From an uncultured Eubacteriales bacterium (GTDB lineage Bacteria; Bacillota; Clostridia; Oscillospirales; Oscillospiraceae), in contig UQYT01000047.1 of NCBI GenBank assembly GCA_900545405.1, positions 1-15,281 on the forward strand: 15,281 bases of DNA, given 5' to 3'. The notes under the pieces are model-generated. The model was given only the letters and a program-made list of their open reading frames with translations, ran no database searches and was not told the DNA's origin. Shown here piece after piece: positions 8,170-15,281 of this stretch (the stretch's first letter is position 1; the number at the start of each line of letters is the position of its first letter). The position numbers were made by a program, and so were the translations under genes.

Positions 8170-8183
8170 AACCGGGGCTTTTT
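8157..8183 (+). terminator. Weak hairpin with T-run upstream of pstS
   Basis: CCCCG (8157-8161) can pair with CGGGG (8173-8177) around an 11-base loop, followed by C and five Ts. It looks like a small intrinsic terminator that would stop rightward transcription before pstS, or an accidental structure overlapping the PHO-box-like repeats. The stem is short. Confidence 0.35.
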
Positions 8184-8263
8184 CATTTTACACGGCCTTT
8201 GTATTCTCCATCATGCAGGGCGGAAAGCCCGCGCGACAATACATATAAGGAGAATTTGACAAG

Positions 8264-9145
8264 ATGAAAAAGACTCTGAGCATAGCTCTGGCTCTGGTCC
8301 TCTGCCTCGGCCTGCTGGCCGCCTGCGGCGAGGCCAAGACTGATCCTTCCGAGGCTCCCGCCTCCGATACCCCGGCTTCCGACACTCCGTCCAGCGAGCC
8401 CATCGAGCTCACCGGCATCGTGAACACCGACGGCTCCACCTCCATGAACGACGTCATGCTCGCCCTTATCGAGGGCTTCAAGAGCGTGCAGCCCGGCGTG
8501 ACCGTCAACTACAACGGCTCCGGCTCCGGCTCCGGCATCAGCGGCGTGCTGGCCGGCAGCTGCGACCTCGGCCTCTCCAGCCGCGCCCTGACGGACGACG
8601 AGAAGGCTGAAGGCGCCGTTGAGAACGTCATCGCCAAGGACGGCGTCGCCGTCGTCGTCAACCCCGCCAACCCCGTGACCGAGCTCACCAGCGAGCAGAT
8701 AGCCAAGATCTTCACCGGCGAGATCACCAACTGGAGCGAGGTCGGCGGTGAGGACGCCGAGATCGCCGTGTTCGGCCGCGACAGCGCCTCCGGCACTCGC
8801 AGCGCCTTCGAGGAGATCCTCGGCATCCAGGACAAGTGCGCCTACCTCAACGAGTACTCCTCCACCGGCGACGTCATCGGCAATGTCGCCTCCAACCCGA
8901 ACGCCATCGGCTACGCCTCCCTCTCCGCTGTCGATGAGACCGTCTCCGCTGTGAGCGTTGACGGCGTGGCCCCCACCGAGGCGACCGTCGCGGACGGCAG
9001 CTTCCCGATCCAGCGCCCCTTCGTCATCGTCACCGTCGAGGGCACCGAGCTCTCCGAGGCCGCCCAGGCCTTCCTGGACTACGCGATGAGCGCTGATGTC
9101 GCCGACATCATCGCCGCCGCCGGAGCCGTCTCCGCCAACGGCTGA
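8264..9145 (+). CDS. pstS: Phosphate ABC transporter substrate-binding lipoprotein PstS
   Basis: This 293-residue lipoprotein has a signal peptide with lipobox LLAAC (lipidated Cys21), then a Ser/Pro/Asp-rich tether (about 23-47) and a PstS-like binding fold. Expected phosphate-contact segments are visible: TDGST at 55-59, the serine-glycine run GSGSGSG at 85-91, LSSR at 104-107, KDG at 125-127 and GRDSASGTR at 171-179. It binds inorganic phosphate outside the membrane and delivers it to PstC/PstA. AAGGAGA at 8247-8252 lies 11 bases before the ATG. It is the first gene of the pst-pho operon and is separated from pstC by two hairpins, which would let it be made in excess of the membrane parts. 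Confidence 0.95.
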   Translation: MKKTLSIALALVLCLGLLAACGEAKTDPSEAPASDTPASDTPSSEPIELTGIVNTDGSTSMNDVMLALIEGFKSVQPGVTVNYNGSGSGSGISGVLAGSCDLGLSSRALTDDEKAEGAVENVIAKDGVAVVVNPANPVTELTSEQIAKIFTGEITNWSEVGGEDAEIAVFGRDSASGTRSAFEEILGIQDKCAYLNEYSSTGDVIGNVASNPNAIGYASLSAVDETVSAVSVDGVAPTEATVADGSFPIQRPFVIVTVEGTELSEAAQAFLDYAMSADVADIIAAAGAVSANG

Positions 9146-9161
9146 GCCAGCGCAGAATAAA

Positions 9162-9195
9162 GGCAAAGGCCCCCACACCCGGGGGCCTATTGCCC
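9162..9195 (+). terminator. Long hairpin after pstS (partial terminator or mRNA stabiliser)
   Basis: AGGCCCCC (9167-9174) pairs with GGGGGCCT (9181-9188). After a two-base bulge, GGCAA (9162-9166) pairs with TTGCC (9191-9195), giving 13 pairs in all. There is no T-run, so efficient intrinsic termination is doubtful. Such a structure can protect the 3' end of pstS mRNA or reduce downstream transcription. Confidence 0.7.
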
Positions 9196-9202
9196 TGTCG
9201 TG

Positions 9203-9261
9203 AGGGGTGCATCTGACAGGCGCTCAGACCCGGCGCGTGAACTTCTGTCAGATCCACCCCT
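9203..9261 (+). repeat. Second inverted repeat in the pstS-pstC spacer
   Basis: AGGGGTG (9203-9209) pairs with CACCCCT (9255-9261). ATCTGACAG (9211-9219) pairs with CTGTCAGAT (9245-9253). Only one C-C mismatch interrupts the 16 base pairs. The 25-base loop may carry a small GCGC/GCGC inner helix (9220-9223 with 9233-9236). It ends 46 bases before the predicted GUG codon of pstC. Role unknown: attenuation, RNA stability or a protein-binding site. Confidence 0.65.
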
Positions 9262-9323
9262 GAAAGAGAAAGAGGTAAACAGCTTTGAACCAAGTCATAA
9301 CACCGAAGGGAGGAAGCGGCAAA

Positions 9324-10283
9324 GTGAAGCTCAGGACCAAGGAGCGCATGCCGAAGAATAACCCCGCCGCCGCGCAGGAGCAGGCCGCGGAGCGCATAGA
9401 CTCGAAGCACCGGGCGAAGGACGCCCTGGAGAACGTCATGCGTGCGTTGTTTCTCATCTGCGGGCTCGTGGCCGTAGCCTTTGTGCTCGTCATCTCGATA
9501 TATCTGATAGTCTCCGGCATCCCCGCCATTCGTGAGGTCGGCCTGTTCAACTTCCTGGGCGGCACGAACTGGGACCCCGCCAACAAGAGCGGCAGCCCCT
9601 CCTACGGCATCCTGCCCATGATCCTCACCAGCATCTACGGCACCGCCGGCGCCATAATAATCGGCGTGCCCATCGGCTTTCTGATGGCCGTGTTCCTCTC
9701 CAAGGTGGCGAACCGCAAGGTGGCGGCCGTCATCCGCGAGGTGGTCGACCTGCTGGCCGGCATCCCCAGCGTCGTCTACGGTCTGGTGGGCATGATGGTG
9801 CTCCTGCCCGCGATACGCAAGGTCTTCGACCTGCCCGCGGGCGACAGCCTGCTGGCCGCCGTCGTGGTCCTGGCCGTCATGATACTGCCCAGCATCATCT
9901 CCGTCTCCGAGACCGCGCTCGACGCCGTGCCCCGCGAGTATGAGGAGGCGTCCCTTGCCCTCGGCGCAACGGAGCTCGAGACCTATTTCCGCGTCTCCGC
10001 CCCCGCGGCGAAGAGCGGCATCGCCGCCGCCGTCGTCCTCGGCGTGGGCCGCGCGATAGGCGAGGCCATGGCCATACTAATGGTCGCCGGCAACGTCGCC
10101 AACATGCCGAGCCTGCTCTCCAGCGTCAAGTTCCTCACCACCGCCATCGCCGGCGAGATGGGCTACGCCGGGGACCTGCACCGCCAGGCCCTATTCTCCA
10201 TCGGCCTCGTGCTCTTCCTCTTCATCATGCTCATAAACGCCGTGCTCAACATCTTCCTCAAGCGGAACAAGGAGGGCAACTGA
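9324..10283 (+). CDS. pstC: Phosphate ABC transporter permease PstC
   Basis: This is one of the two channel subunits of the high-affinity phosphate importer: 319 residues from the GTG at 9324, with six expected membrane helices. A cytoplasmic basic N-terminus precedes the first helix (about 40-64). The permease EAA loop that contacts the ATPase is seen around 202-236 (VPREYEEASLALG then FRVSAPAAKSG), followed by GRAIGEAMA. I chose GTG 9324 because GGGAGGAA (9308-9315) lies eight bases before it. An in-frame TTG at 9285 with weaker AGAGG would add 13 residues, and ATG 9348 has its site too close. Its stop codon TGA shares one base with the pstA start, implying coupled translation. Confidence 0.92.
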   Translation: MKLRTKERMPKNNPAAAQEQAAERIDSKHRAKDALENVMRALFLICGLVAVAFVLVISIYLIVSGIPAIREVGLFNFLGGTNWDPANKSGSPSYGILPMILTSIYGTAGAIIIGVPIGFLMAVFLSKVANRKVAAVIREVVDLLAGIPSVVYGLVGMMVLLPAIRKVFDLPAGDSLLAAVVVLAVMILPSIISVSETALDAVPREYEEASLALGATELETYFRVSAPAAKSGIAAAVVLGVGRAIGEAMAILMVAGNVANMPSLLSSVKFLTTAIAGEMGYAGDLHRQALFSIGLVLFLFIMLINAVLNIFLKRNKEGN

Positions 10284-11176
10284 TGAACGAACGCGTCTCC
10301 ATAACCCAGGGGCTCAGCCCCCGCCGCAGGGCCTACGACATCGTGATGCGCACGCTGCTGTACGCCTCCGCCGCCATAATCTGCGCCCTGCTCATCTTCC
10401 TCATAGGCTACATCCTCTACCGCGGCATCCCCAGCCTGAGCTGGGAGTTCCTCACCAGCGAGGAGAGCGTTATAAACGACGTGCAGGGCATACTCCCCGC
10501 GCTCATAAACACGCTCTACATAATCATCGCCACGCTGATATTCATCCTGCCCCTCGGTGTCGGCAGCGCCATCTACCTCACGGAGTACGCCACGAACAAA
10601 AAGCTGGTCTCCGCCATCGAGTTCGCCACCGAGACGCTCTCCGGCATGCCGAGCATCATCTTCGCGCTCGTCGGCGTCATCGTGTTCTGCGAGTCGCTGG
10701 GCCTGGGCGAGACGCTGATAGCCGGCGCGTTCTCGCTGGTCATGATGACCCTGCCCACCATCATCCGCACGACGCAGGAGTCGCTCAAGACCGTGCCGCA
10801 GAGCTACCGCGAGGGCTCCCTCGCCCTCGGCAGCGGCAAGTGGCACATGATACGCACCGTCGTCCTGCCCTCGAGCGTGGACGGCATCGTCACCGGCTGC
10901 ATCCTCGCCATCGGCCGCATCGTCGGCGAGAGCGCCATCCTCATGTTCACCGCCGGCATGAGCATGTTCATGCAGAACTACGGCAGCAGCGTCACCGAGT
11001 TCTTCAAGAACCTCTTCGACAGCTCGGGCGCCACGCTCACGGTCGCGCTGTACGTCTACGCCAAGGAGCGCGCCGACTTCGACCAGGCCTTTGCCGTGGC
11101 CGTCGTGCTGCTGGTCATCGCGTTCATAATCAATATCTCCGCGAAGCTCGCGGGCAGAAAGCTCAAAAAACACTGA
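10283..11176 (+). CDS. pstA: Phosphate ABC transporter permease PstA
   Basis: This 297-residue second channel subunit pairs with PstC. Membrane helices lie near 24-46, 70-97, 121-138, 143-160, 203-226 and 268-288. The EAA loop is around 171-203, containing VPQSYREGSLALG and RTVVLPSSVDG, then GRIVGESA. The ATG overlaps the pstC stop by one base (TGATG), with GGAGG at 10271-10275 seven bases upstream. Length and motifs are normal for the family. Confidence 0.94.
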   Translation: MNERVSITQGLSPRRRAYDIVMRTLLYASAAIICALLIFLIGYILYRGIPSLSWEFLTSEESVINDVQGILPALINTLYIIIATLIFILPLGVGSAIYLTEYATNKKLVSAIEFATETLSGMPSIIFALVGVIVFCESLGLGETLIAGAFSLVMMTLPTIIRTTQESLKTVPQSYREGSLALGSGKWHMIRTVVLPSSVDGIVTGCILAIGRIVGESAILMFTAGMSMFMQNYGSSVTEFFKNLFDSSGATLTVALYVYAKERADFDQAFAVAVVLLVIAFIINISAKLAGRKLKKH

Positions 11177-11193
11177 GAGCAGGGAGAACCGAA

Positions 11194-11955
11194 ATGAGTG
11201 ACAAAACGATAATCGAGAGCCGCGGGCTGAACCTCTATTACGGTGACAACCACGCGCTCAAGGACATTTCCATACAGATACCAGCCAACAAGATAACCGC
11301 GCTGATCGGCCCCTCCGGCTGCGGCAAGAGCACCTTCCTCAAGACGCTCAACCGCATGAACGACCTGGTGCCCGGCGTGCGCATCGCCGGCGAGGTGTTC
11401 TATAACGACGAGAACATCTACGGCAAGGACGTGGACGTCACGCGCCTGCGCAAGCAGATAGGCATGGTGTTCCAGAAGGCCAACCCCTTCCCGATGAGCA
11501 TCTACGACAACATCGCCTACGGCCCGCGCACCCACGGCGTGCGCGGCAAGGCCAAGCTGGACGACATCGTGGAGCGCAGCCTGCGCGACGCGGCCATCTG
11601 GGACGAGGTCAAGGACCGCCTGAACAAAAGCGCGCTGGGCCTCTCCGGCGGCCAGCAGCAGCGCCTCTGCATCGCCCGCGCCCTCGCCGTGGAGCCGGAC
11701 ATACTGCTCATGGACGAGAGCACCAGCGCCCTCGACCCCATCTCCACCTCGAAGATCGAGGAGCTTGCGATGGAGCTGAAAAACCGCTATACTGTGGTCA
11801 TGGTGACGCACAATATGCAGCAGGCGGTGCGTGTTTCGGACGAGACCGCGTTCTTCCTGCTCGGCGAGCTGGTCGAGTTCGGGGACACGGAGCGGATATT
11901 CTCGCACCCGCAGGACAAGCGGACCGAAGACTACATCACGGGGAGGTTTGGCTGA
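11194..11955 (+). CDS. pstB: Phosphate ABC transporter ATP-binding protein PstB
   Basis: This 253-residue cytoplasmic ATPase energises PstC/PstA. The Walker A GPSGCGKST is at 39-47, the Q-loop glutamine at 94, the signature LSGGQ at 150-154, Walker B ILLMDE at 170-175, the D-loop SALDP at 178-182 and the switch histidine at 206. The PstB-typical N-R-M-N-D segment (53-57) and DPIST are present. One oddity is that the residue after the catalytic Glu175 is Ser176, where most PstB proteins have proline (DEPTSALDP). The protein otherwise looks intact. GGGAG at 11182-11186 lies seven bases before the ATG, 17 bases after pstA. Confidence 0.96.
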   Translation: MSDKTIIESRGLNLYYGDNHALKDISIQIPANKITALIGPSGCGKSTFLKTLNRMNDLVPGVRIAGEVFYNDENIYGKDVDVTRLRKQIGMVFQKANPFPMSIYDNIAYGPRTHGVRGKAKLDDIVERSLRDAAIWDEVKDRLNKSALGLSGGQQQRLCIARALAVEPDILLMDESTSALDPISTSKIEELAMELKNRYTVVMVTHNMQQAVRVSDETAFFLLGELVEFGDTERIFSHPQDKRTEDYITGRFG

Positions 11956-11956
11956 T

Positions 11957-12610
11957 ATGCGACAGAGATTCGACGGGCAGCTCGCGCTCTTGAACCGCGA
12001 GCTCATCAACATGGGCGCGCTCTGCGAGGAGGCCATCGCGGTGACGGCCCGCTCCGTTCTGGACGCGGACCGGAAACAGGCGGAGCGCATAAGCGCGCTC
12101 GAGGAGGAGATAGACCAGAAGGAGCGCGAGATAGAGCGCATCTGCCTGCGCCTTCTGCTCCAGCAGCAGCCCGTGGCGGGCGACCTGAGGCAGATCTCCG
12201 CTGCGCTGAAGATGATAACCGACATGGAGCGCATAGGCGACCAGGCGCTCGACATCGCCGAGACCGCGGGCTTCATGGGCCCCCTCGATGAGGAGGACGC
12301 GGGGCTCTTCAAGTCTCTTGCGCAGATAGTCGTCGCCATGGTCACGGACAGCGTGGACGCCTACGTCAGCCGCGACCCGGAGGCCGCCCGCGCCGTCGCC
12401 AAGCGTGACGACGAGGCCGACGACGTGTTCAAGGCCATAAAGAGCGCCATGATAGAGCGCCTCTCCCGCCGCCCCGGCGACGGCGAGTACGCCCTCGACC
12501 TGCTCATGATCGCTAAGTACCTCGAGCGCATCGGCGACCACGCGACGAACATCGCCGAGTGGGTGGAGTTTGCGGCCACGGGGCTCTACAAGGGCAGGGA
12601 GATGCTGTGA
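11957..12610 (+). CDS. phoU: Phosphate signalling protein PhoU
   Basis: This 217-residue, all-helical cytoplasmic protein links Pst transporter activity to the PhoR kinase and represses the Pho response when phosphate is plentiful. Both copies of the metal-binding PhoU helix motif are clear: DMERIGDQALDI at 89-100 and YLERIGDHATNI at 188-199, one in each three-helix half. The start lies one base after the pstB stop, with GGGAGG at 11941-11946. Length is normal. Confidence 0.95.
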   Translation: MRQRFDGQLALLNRELINMGALCEEAIAVTARSVLDADRKQAERISALEEEIDQKEREIERICLRLLLQQQPVAGDLRQISAALKMITDMERIGDQALDIAETAGFMGPLDEEDAGLFKSLAQIVVAMVTDSVDAYVSRDPEAARAVAKRDDEADDVFKAIKSAMIERLSRRPGDGEYALDLLMIAKYLERIGDHATNIAEWVEFAATGLYKGREML

Positions 12611-13278
12611 TGATATACTGTGTAGAGGACGACGCAAATGTGCGGGACATCGAGGTCTACGCCCTGCGCTCCACCGGCTTTGAGGCCGAGGGCGTGGAGG
12701 GCGGCGCCGAGCTCTTCGCCGCGCTGAAAAAGACCCCGGCCGAGCTCATCATCCTCGACGTCATGCTCCCCGGAGAGGACGGGCTGGAGATACTCAAAAA
12801 GCTCCGCCTGAACGCCGCCACGCGCTCGGTGCCGGTCATCATGGCCACGGCGCGGGGCGAGGAGTACGACAAGATAAACGGCCTCGACTCCGGCGCGGAC
12901 GACTACCTCGTCAAACCCTTCGGCATGATGGAGATGGTCAGCCGCGTGCGCGCCGTGCTGCGCCGGTCGAACCCGGAGCGCACCGAGCGCGCCATGGAGT
13001 TCCACGGCATAACCATAGACCCCGCCAGCCACCGCGTCACGGCCAACGGCAGGGAGGTCACGCTCACGCTCAAGGAGTACGAGCTGCTGCACGCCCTGAT
13101 GTCCAGCCCCGGCGTCGTGTTCACGCGTGACCGGCTGCTCAGCGAGATCTGGGGCACGGACTACGACGGCGAGACCCGCACCGTGGACGTCCACATCCGC
13201 ACCCTCCGTCAGAAGCTGGGCGACGCGGGCGCAGCCATCGGCACCGTGCGCGGCGTCGGTTACAGGATGGAGGCGTGA
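12610..13278 (+). CDS. PhoB/PhoP-type response regulator
   Basis: This 222-residue OmpR-family regulator has a receiver domain (1-118) with acidic pocket E6-D7-D8, phosphoacceptor D50 (LDVMLPGEDG), T80 and K102 (VKPF). It is followed by a winged-helix DNA-binding domain (about 128-222), whose recognition helix spans TRTVDVHIRTLRQK (189-202). Next to phoU and the kinase it is the phosphate regulator, equivalent to E. coli PhoB or Bacillus PhoP. The ATG overlaps the phoU stop by one base, with AGGGAG at 12596-12601. It probably binds the T-rich repeats before pstS, giving feedback control. Confidence 0.93.
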   Translation: MIYCVEDDANVRDIEVYALRSTGFEAEGVEGGAELFAALKKTPAELIILDVMLPGEDGLEILKKLRLNAATRSVPVIMATARGEEYDKINGLDSGADDYLVKPFGMMEMVSRVRAVLRRSNPERTERAMEFHGITIDPASHRVTANGREVTLTLKEYELLHALMSSPGVVFTRDRLLSEIWGTDYDGETRTVDVHIRTLRQKLGDAGAAIGTVRGVGYRMEA

Positions 13279-13281
13279 GGC

Positions 13282-14928
13282 ATGACTAAATGCATTTTCC
13301 GCTCGGTCTTTCTCGCGGCTTTTGCGGTGTTCATAGCCTGCCTCGTGCTGGTCATGGGCGCGCTGTACAGCTATTTCTCCGCCCGGCAGGAGTCCCAGCT
13401 CGCAATTGAGGCAAAGCTGGCCGCCGCGGGCGTCGAGTCCGGCGGAGAGGCCTATCTTGAGAACTTCGGCCGCCAGGACGGCCTGCGCCTCACCTGGATA
13501 GACTCGGACGGCACCGTGCTCTACGACACGAACGCGGACGCCTCCTCCATGGAGAACCACGCCGACCGCGAGGAGGTCGCCCAGGCGCTCCAGACCGGCA
13601 GCGGCGAGGGCAAGCGAGTCTCCGCCACGCTCAGCGAAAAGACGGTGTACATCGCGCTCCGGCTCTCGGACGGCACGGTGCTGCGCGCCGCGGCCTCGCA
13701 CTACACGGTGCCGACGCTGCTGCTCGGCATATTGCAGCCGCTGATAGTCATAGTCGTACTGGCCGTGATCCTTTCGGCACTGCTGGCCTCGCGCCTCTCC
13801 AAGCGCATAGTCGGCCCGCTCAACGCCATAGACCTGGACCACCCGCTGGAGAACGACACCTACGACGAGCTCTCCCCGCTGCTGACCCGCGTGGAGCGGC
13901 AGCAGCGCCAGATACGCAGCCAGCTCGACGAGCTGACCCGCCGCCGCCGCGAGCTCGAGGCGGTGACGAGCAGCATGAGCGAGGGCCTCATCCTCCTCGA
14001 CGCCGAGGGCGGCATACTGAGCATCAACCCCGCGGCCAAGAAGGTGTTCGGCGCGGACGACGAGTGCGTCGGCAAGGACATCCTCACCGTGGACCGCAGC
14101 CCGGAGCTGCGCGCGGTCATGGAGAAGGCGAGCCGGGGCGAGCGCGGCGAGGCGACGATAGAGCGCATGGGCCTCGAGTATCAGCTGACGGCCAGCCCGG
14201 TCTCGGGCGGCGGCGCGGTGCTGCTGGTGTTCGACGTCACGGAGCGCCGCCGTGCCGAGCGCATAAGGCGCGAGTTCACGGCCAACGTTTCGCACGAGCT
14301 CAAGACCCCGCTGCATTCCATCATGGGCGCGGCGGAGCTGCTGGAGACCGGCCTGGTGAAGCCGGGCGACGAGGCGGAGTTTTACAGGCGCATCCGCACC
14401 GAGGCCTCGCGGCTGCTGGCGCTCATCGAGGACGTCATCGACCTCTCCCGCATGGACGAGGGCGAGAGCTTCCCGACGGAGCAGGTGGACCTGCACGAGG
14501 TGGCCGTGGAGATAGCGGCCCAGCTGGAGCCTGCGGCGGAAAAGCGCGGCATAAGCCTGAGCGTCGAGGGCGGCCCCGCTGTCATGACCGGCGTGCGCAG
14601 GCTGCTGTGGGAGATAGTGTGGAACCTCGCGGACAACGCGATAAAGTACGGCCGGGACGGCGGCGAGGCGACGATATACACGGAGCAGCTGCCCGACGGC
14701 GGCACGCGCCTGCGCGTGAAGGACAACGGCGTGGGCATCGCCCCGGAGCACCAGACCCGCGTGTTCGAGCGCTTCTACCGCGTGGACAAGAGCCACTCCC
14801 GCGCCACCGGCGGCACCGGCCTCGGCCTCTCGATAGTCAAGCACGCCGCCCAGTATCACCACGGCCGGATCGGCCTCGAATCCAGCGACAAGGGCACGGA
14901 GATAACCGTGACCTTCCCGAAGGAATAA
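13282..14928 (+). CDS. phoR: PhoR-type sensor histidine kinase
   Basis: This 548-residue membrane kinase has a first helix at about 7-31, an extracytoplasmic sensor domain (about 35-140), a second helix (about 143-170) and a HAMP-like linker ending in a coiled coil (about 172-228). A PAS domain (about 229-320, with GLILLD and SINPAAKKVFG) follows. The HisKA helix has phosphoacceptor H338 in NVSHELKTPL. The ATPase domain has the N box NLADNAIKYG (448-457), G1 DNGVGI (481-486) and G2 GTGLGLSIVKH (511-521). It phosphorylates the preceding regulator; signal input is likely through PhoU and Pst. GGAGG (13268-13272) overlaps the regulator's 3' end and the start is three bases after its stop. Confidence 0.94.
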   Translation: MTKCIFRSVFLAAFAVFIACLVLVMGALYSYFSARQESQLAIEAKLAAAGVESGGEAYLENFGRQDGLRLTWIDSDGTVLYDTNADASSMENHADREEVAQALQTGSGEGKRVSATLSEKTVYIALRLSDGTVLRAAASHYTVPTLLLGILQPLIVIVVLAVILSALLASRLSKRIVGPLNAIDLDHPLENDTYDELSPLLTRVERQQRQIRSQLDELTRRRRELEAVTSSMSEGLILLDAEGGILSINPAAKKVFGADDECVGKDILTVDRSPELRAVMEKASRGERGEATIERMGLEYQLTASPVSGGGAVLLVFDVTERRRAERIRREFTANVSHELKTPLHSIMGAAELLETGLVKPGDEAEFYRRIRTEASRLLALIEDVIDLSRMDEGESFPTEQVDLHEVAVEIAAQLEPAAEKRGISLSVEGGPAVMTGVRRLLWEIVWNLADNAIKYGRDGGEATIYTEQLPDGGTRLRVKDNGVGIAPEHQTRVFERFYRVDKSHSRATGGTGLGLSIVKHAAQYHHGRIGLESSDKGTEITVTFPKE

Positions 14929-14934
14929 AAAATG

Positions 14935-14964
14935 GGGAACCCCGGCGAGGGGTTCCCTCTTTTT
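14935..14964 (+). terminator. Rho-independent terminator of the pst-pho operon
   Basis: GGGAACCCC (14935-14943) pairs perfectly with GGGGTTCCC (14949-14957) around GGCGA, followed by TCTTTTT. It lies seven bases after the phoR stop. Confidence 0.93.
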
Positions 14965-15024
14965 GTTTATTCTTCTACGTGTGCGCCGTTCCCCCGGGCA
15001 ATAGACAGCGCAGGCCCTGCCCGT

Positions 15025-15066
15025 TCCACCCCATTTCTTTGCTCTTGCGCAAAGAAACGGGGTGGA
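15025..15066. repeat. 18-bp inverted repeat of an intergenic element
   Basis: TCCACCCCATTTCTTTGC (15025-15042) and GCAAAGAAACGGGGTGGA (15049-15066) pair at 17 of 18 positions around TCTTGC. There is no T-run beside it. It looks like a repetitive intergenic hairpin rather than a terminator for phoR, which already has one. I believe similar sequences recur in Oscillospiraceae genomes but cannot verify this here. Confidence 0.6.
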
Positions 15067-15080
15067 GCCCCAAAGAAACG
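15050..15080. repeat. Tandem CAAAGAAACG direct repeats
   Basis: CAAAGAAACG occurs at 15050-15059, inside the inverted repeat, and again at 15071-15080, exactly 21 bases on, or two helical turns. The spacer is GGGTGGAGCCC. Confidence 0.55.
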
Positions 15081-15281
15081 CGCTTTTGGTGGTAGGCGGA
15101 AGCGATAAACGACAGTGACGCCCGCGAGGTCGACTGACTGCGCAAAGCGGCCATAATCAATCCCGTTCGCCCCCGGCGAAGGCAACCGTTAAGACAACCA
15201 CCAGCCCCTCCCCAAGTCGGGCGAAGATGAGTAAAGACAACCGAGGCAGTAGCGCTCACGCGAATGGTGGAGCCGCCGGGG
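15081..15281. other. Non-coding stretch at right edge, no gene recognised
   Basis: No frame here has a convincing start, ribosome binding site and protein-like composition on either strand. AAGACAACC occurs twice, at 15191-15199 and 15234-15242, 43 bases apart. Together with the hairpin at 15025-15066 it may be one intergenic repeat element that continues past the window. Confidence 0.4.

Noticed and set aside
12586..14862. Open frame of 758 codons on the - strand opposite the regulator and phoR
   Set aside because: It spans two genes with complete catalytic motifs on the + strand and has no recognisable domain; it arises from high GC codon use.
15025..15080. CRISPR array
   Set aside because: There are only two ten-base repeats with an 11-base spacer, far below the repeat and spacer size of a CRISPR array, and no cas genes are near.
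14975..15259. Overlapping small frames on the - strand near the right edge
   Set aside because: They translate the repeat element, lack a convincing ribosome binding site and look like chance frames through intergenic repeats.

Overview
The window is GC-rich and reads as a chromosomal segment of a high-GC member of the Clostridia, most likely Oscillospiraceae (the Oscillibacter/Flavonifractor/Lawsonibacter neighbourhood). This rests on the Gram-positive type 5S rRNA end, strong GGAGG ribosome binding sites, lipoprotein signals, a pst-phoU-phoP-phoR gene order, a GLUG-repeat surface protein and compact terminators. The genus is an inference; no marker gene here fixes it.

Layout. (1) 1-109: 3' end of a 5S rRNA gene and its terminator, so an rRNA operon lies to the left. 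(2) 138-1656 (+): two small membrane proteins, an EamA/DMT-type transporter and a short aromatic-acid-exporter-like (FUSC/ArAE) protein, closed by a hairpin that can terminate from both sides. (3) 8011-1699 (-): a two-gene operon encoding an MMPL/RND-type transporter and, overlapping it by 11 bases, a 1277-residue exported, C-terminally membrane-anchored protein. That protein has two GLUG-repeat blocks separated by helical and InlB-like regions. The operon has a very good sigma-A promoter (TTGACG, 17 bp, TAGAAT) embedded in inverted and direct repeats. (4) 8012-8263: divergent control region. (5) 8264-14928 (+): a complete phosphate uptake and sensing operon, pstS-pstC-pstA-pstB-phoU-phoB/phoP-phoR, with two hairpins between pstS and pstC and a strong terminator after phoR. 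(6) 14966-15281: non-coding DNA with a near-perfect 18-bp inverted repeat and short direct repeats, resembling an intergenic repeat element.

How the genes work together. PstS captures phosphate outside the membrane, PstC/PstA form the channel and PstB drives it. PhoU links the transporter to the PhoR kinase, which phosphorylates the PhoB/PhoP-type regulator, which probably feeds back on the operon through T-rich repeats upstream of pstS. The MMPL/GLUG pair has no such well-known role. Its translational coupling suggests that the large wall-spanning protein is a dedicated partner of the exporter, and this is the part of the window least explained by known biology.
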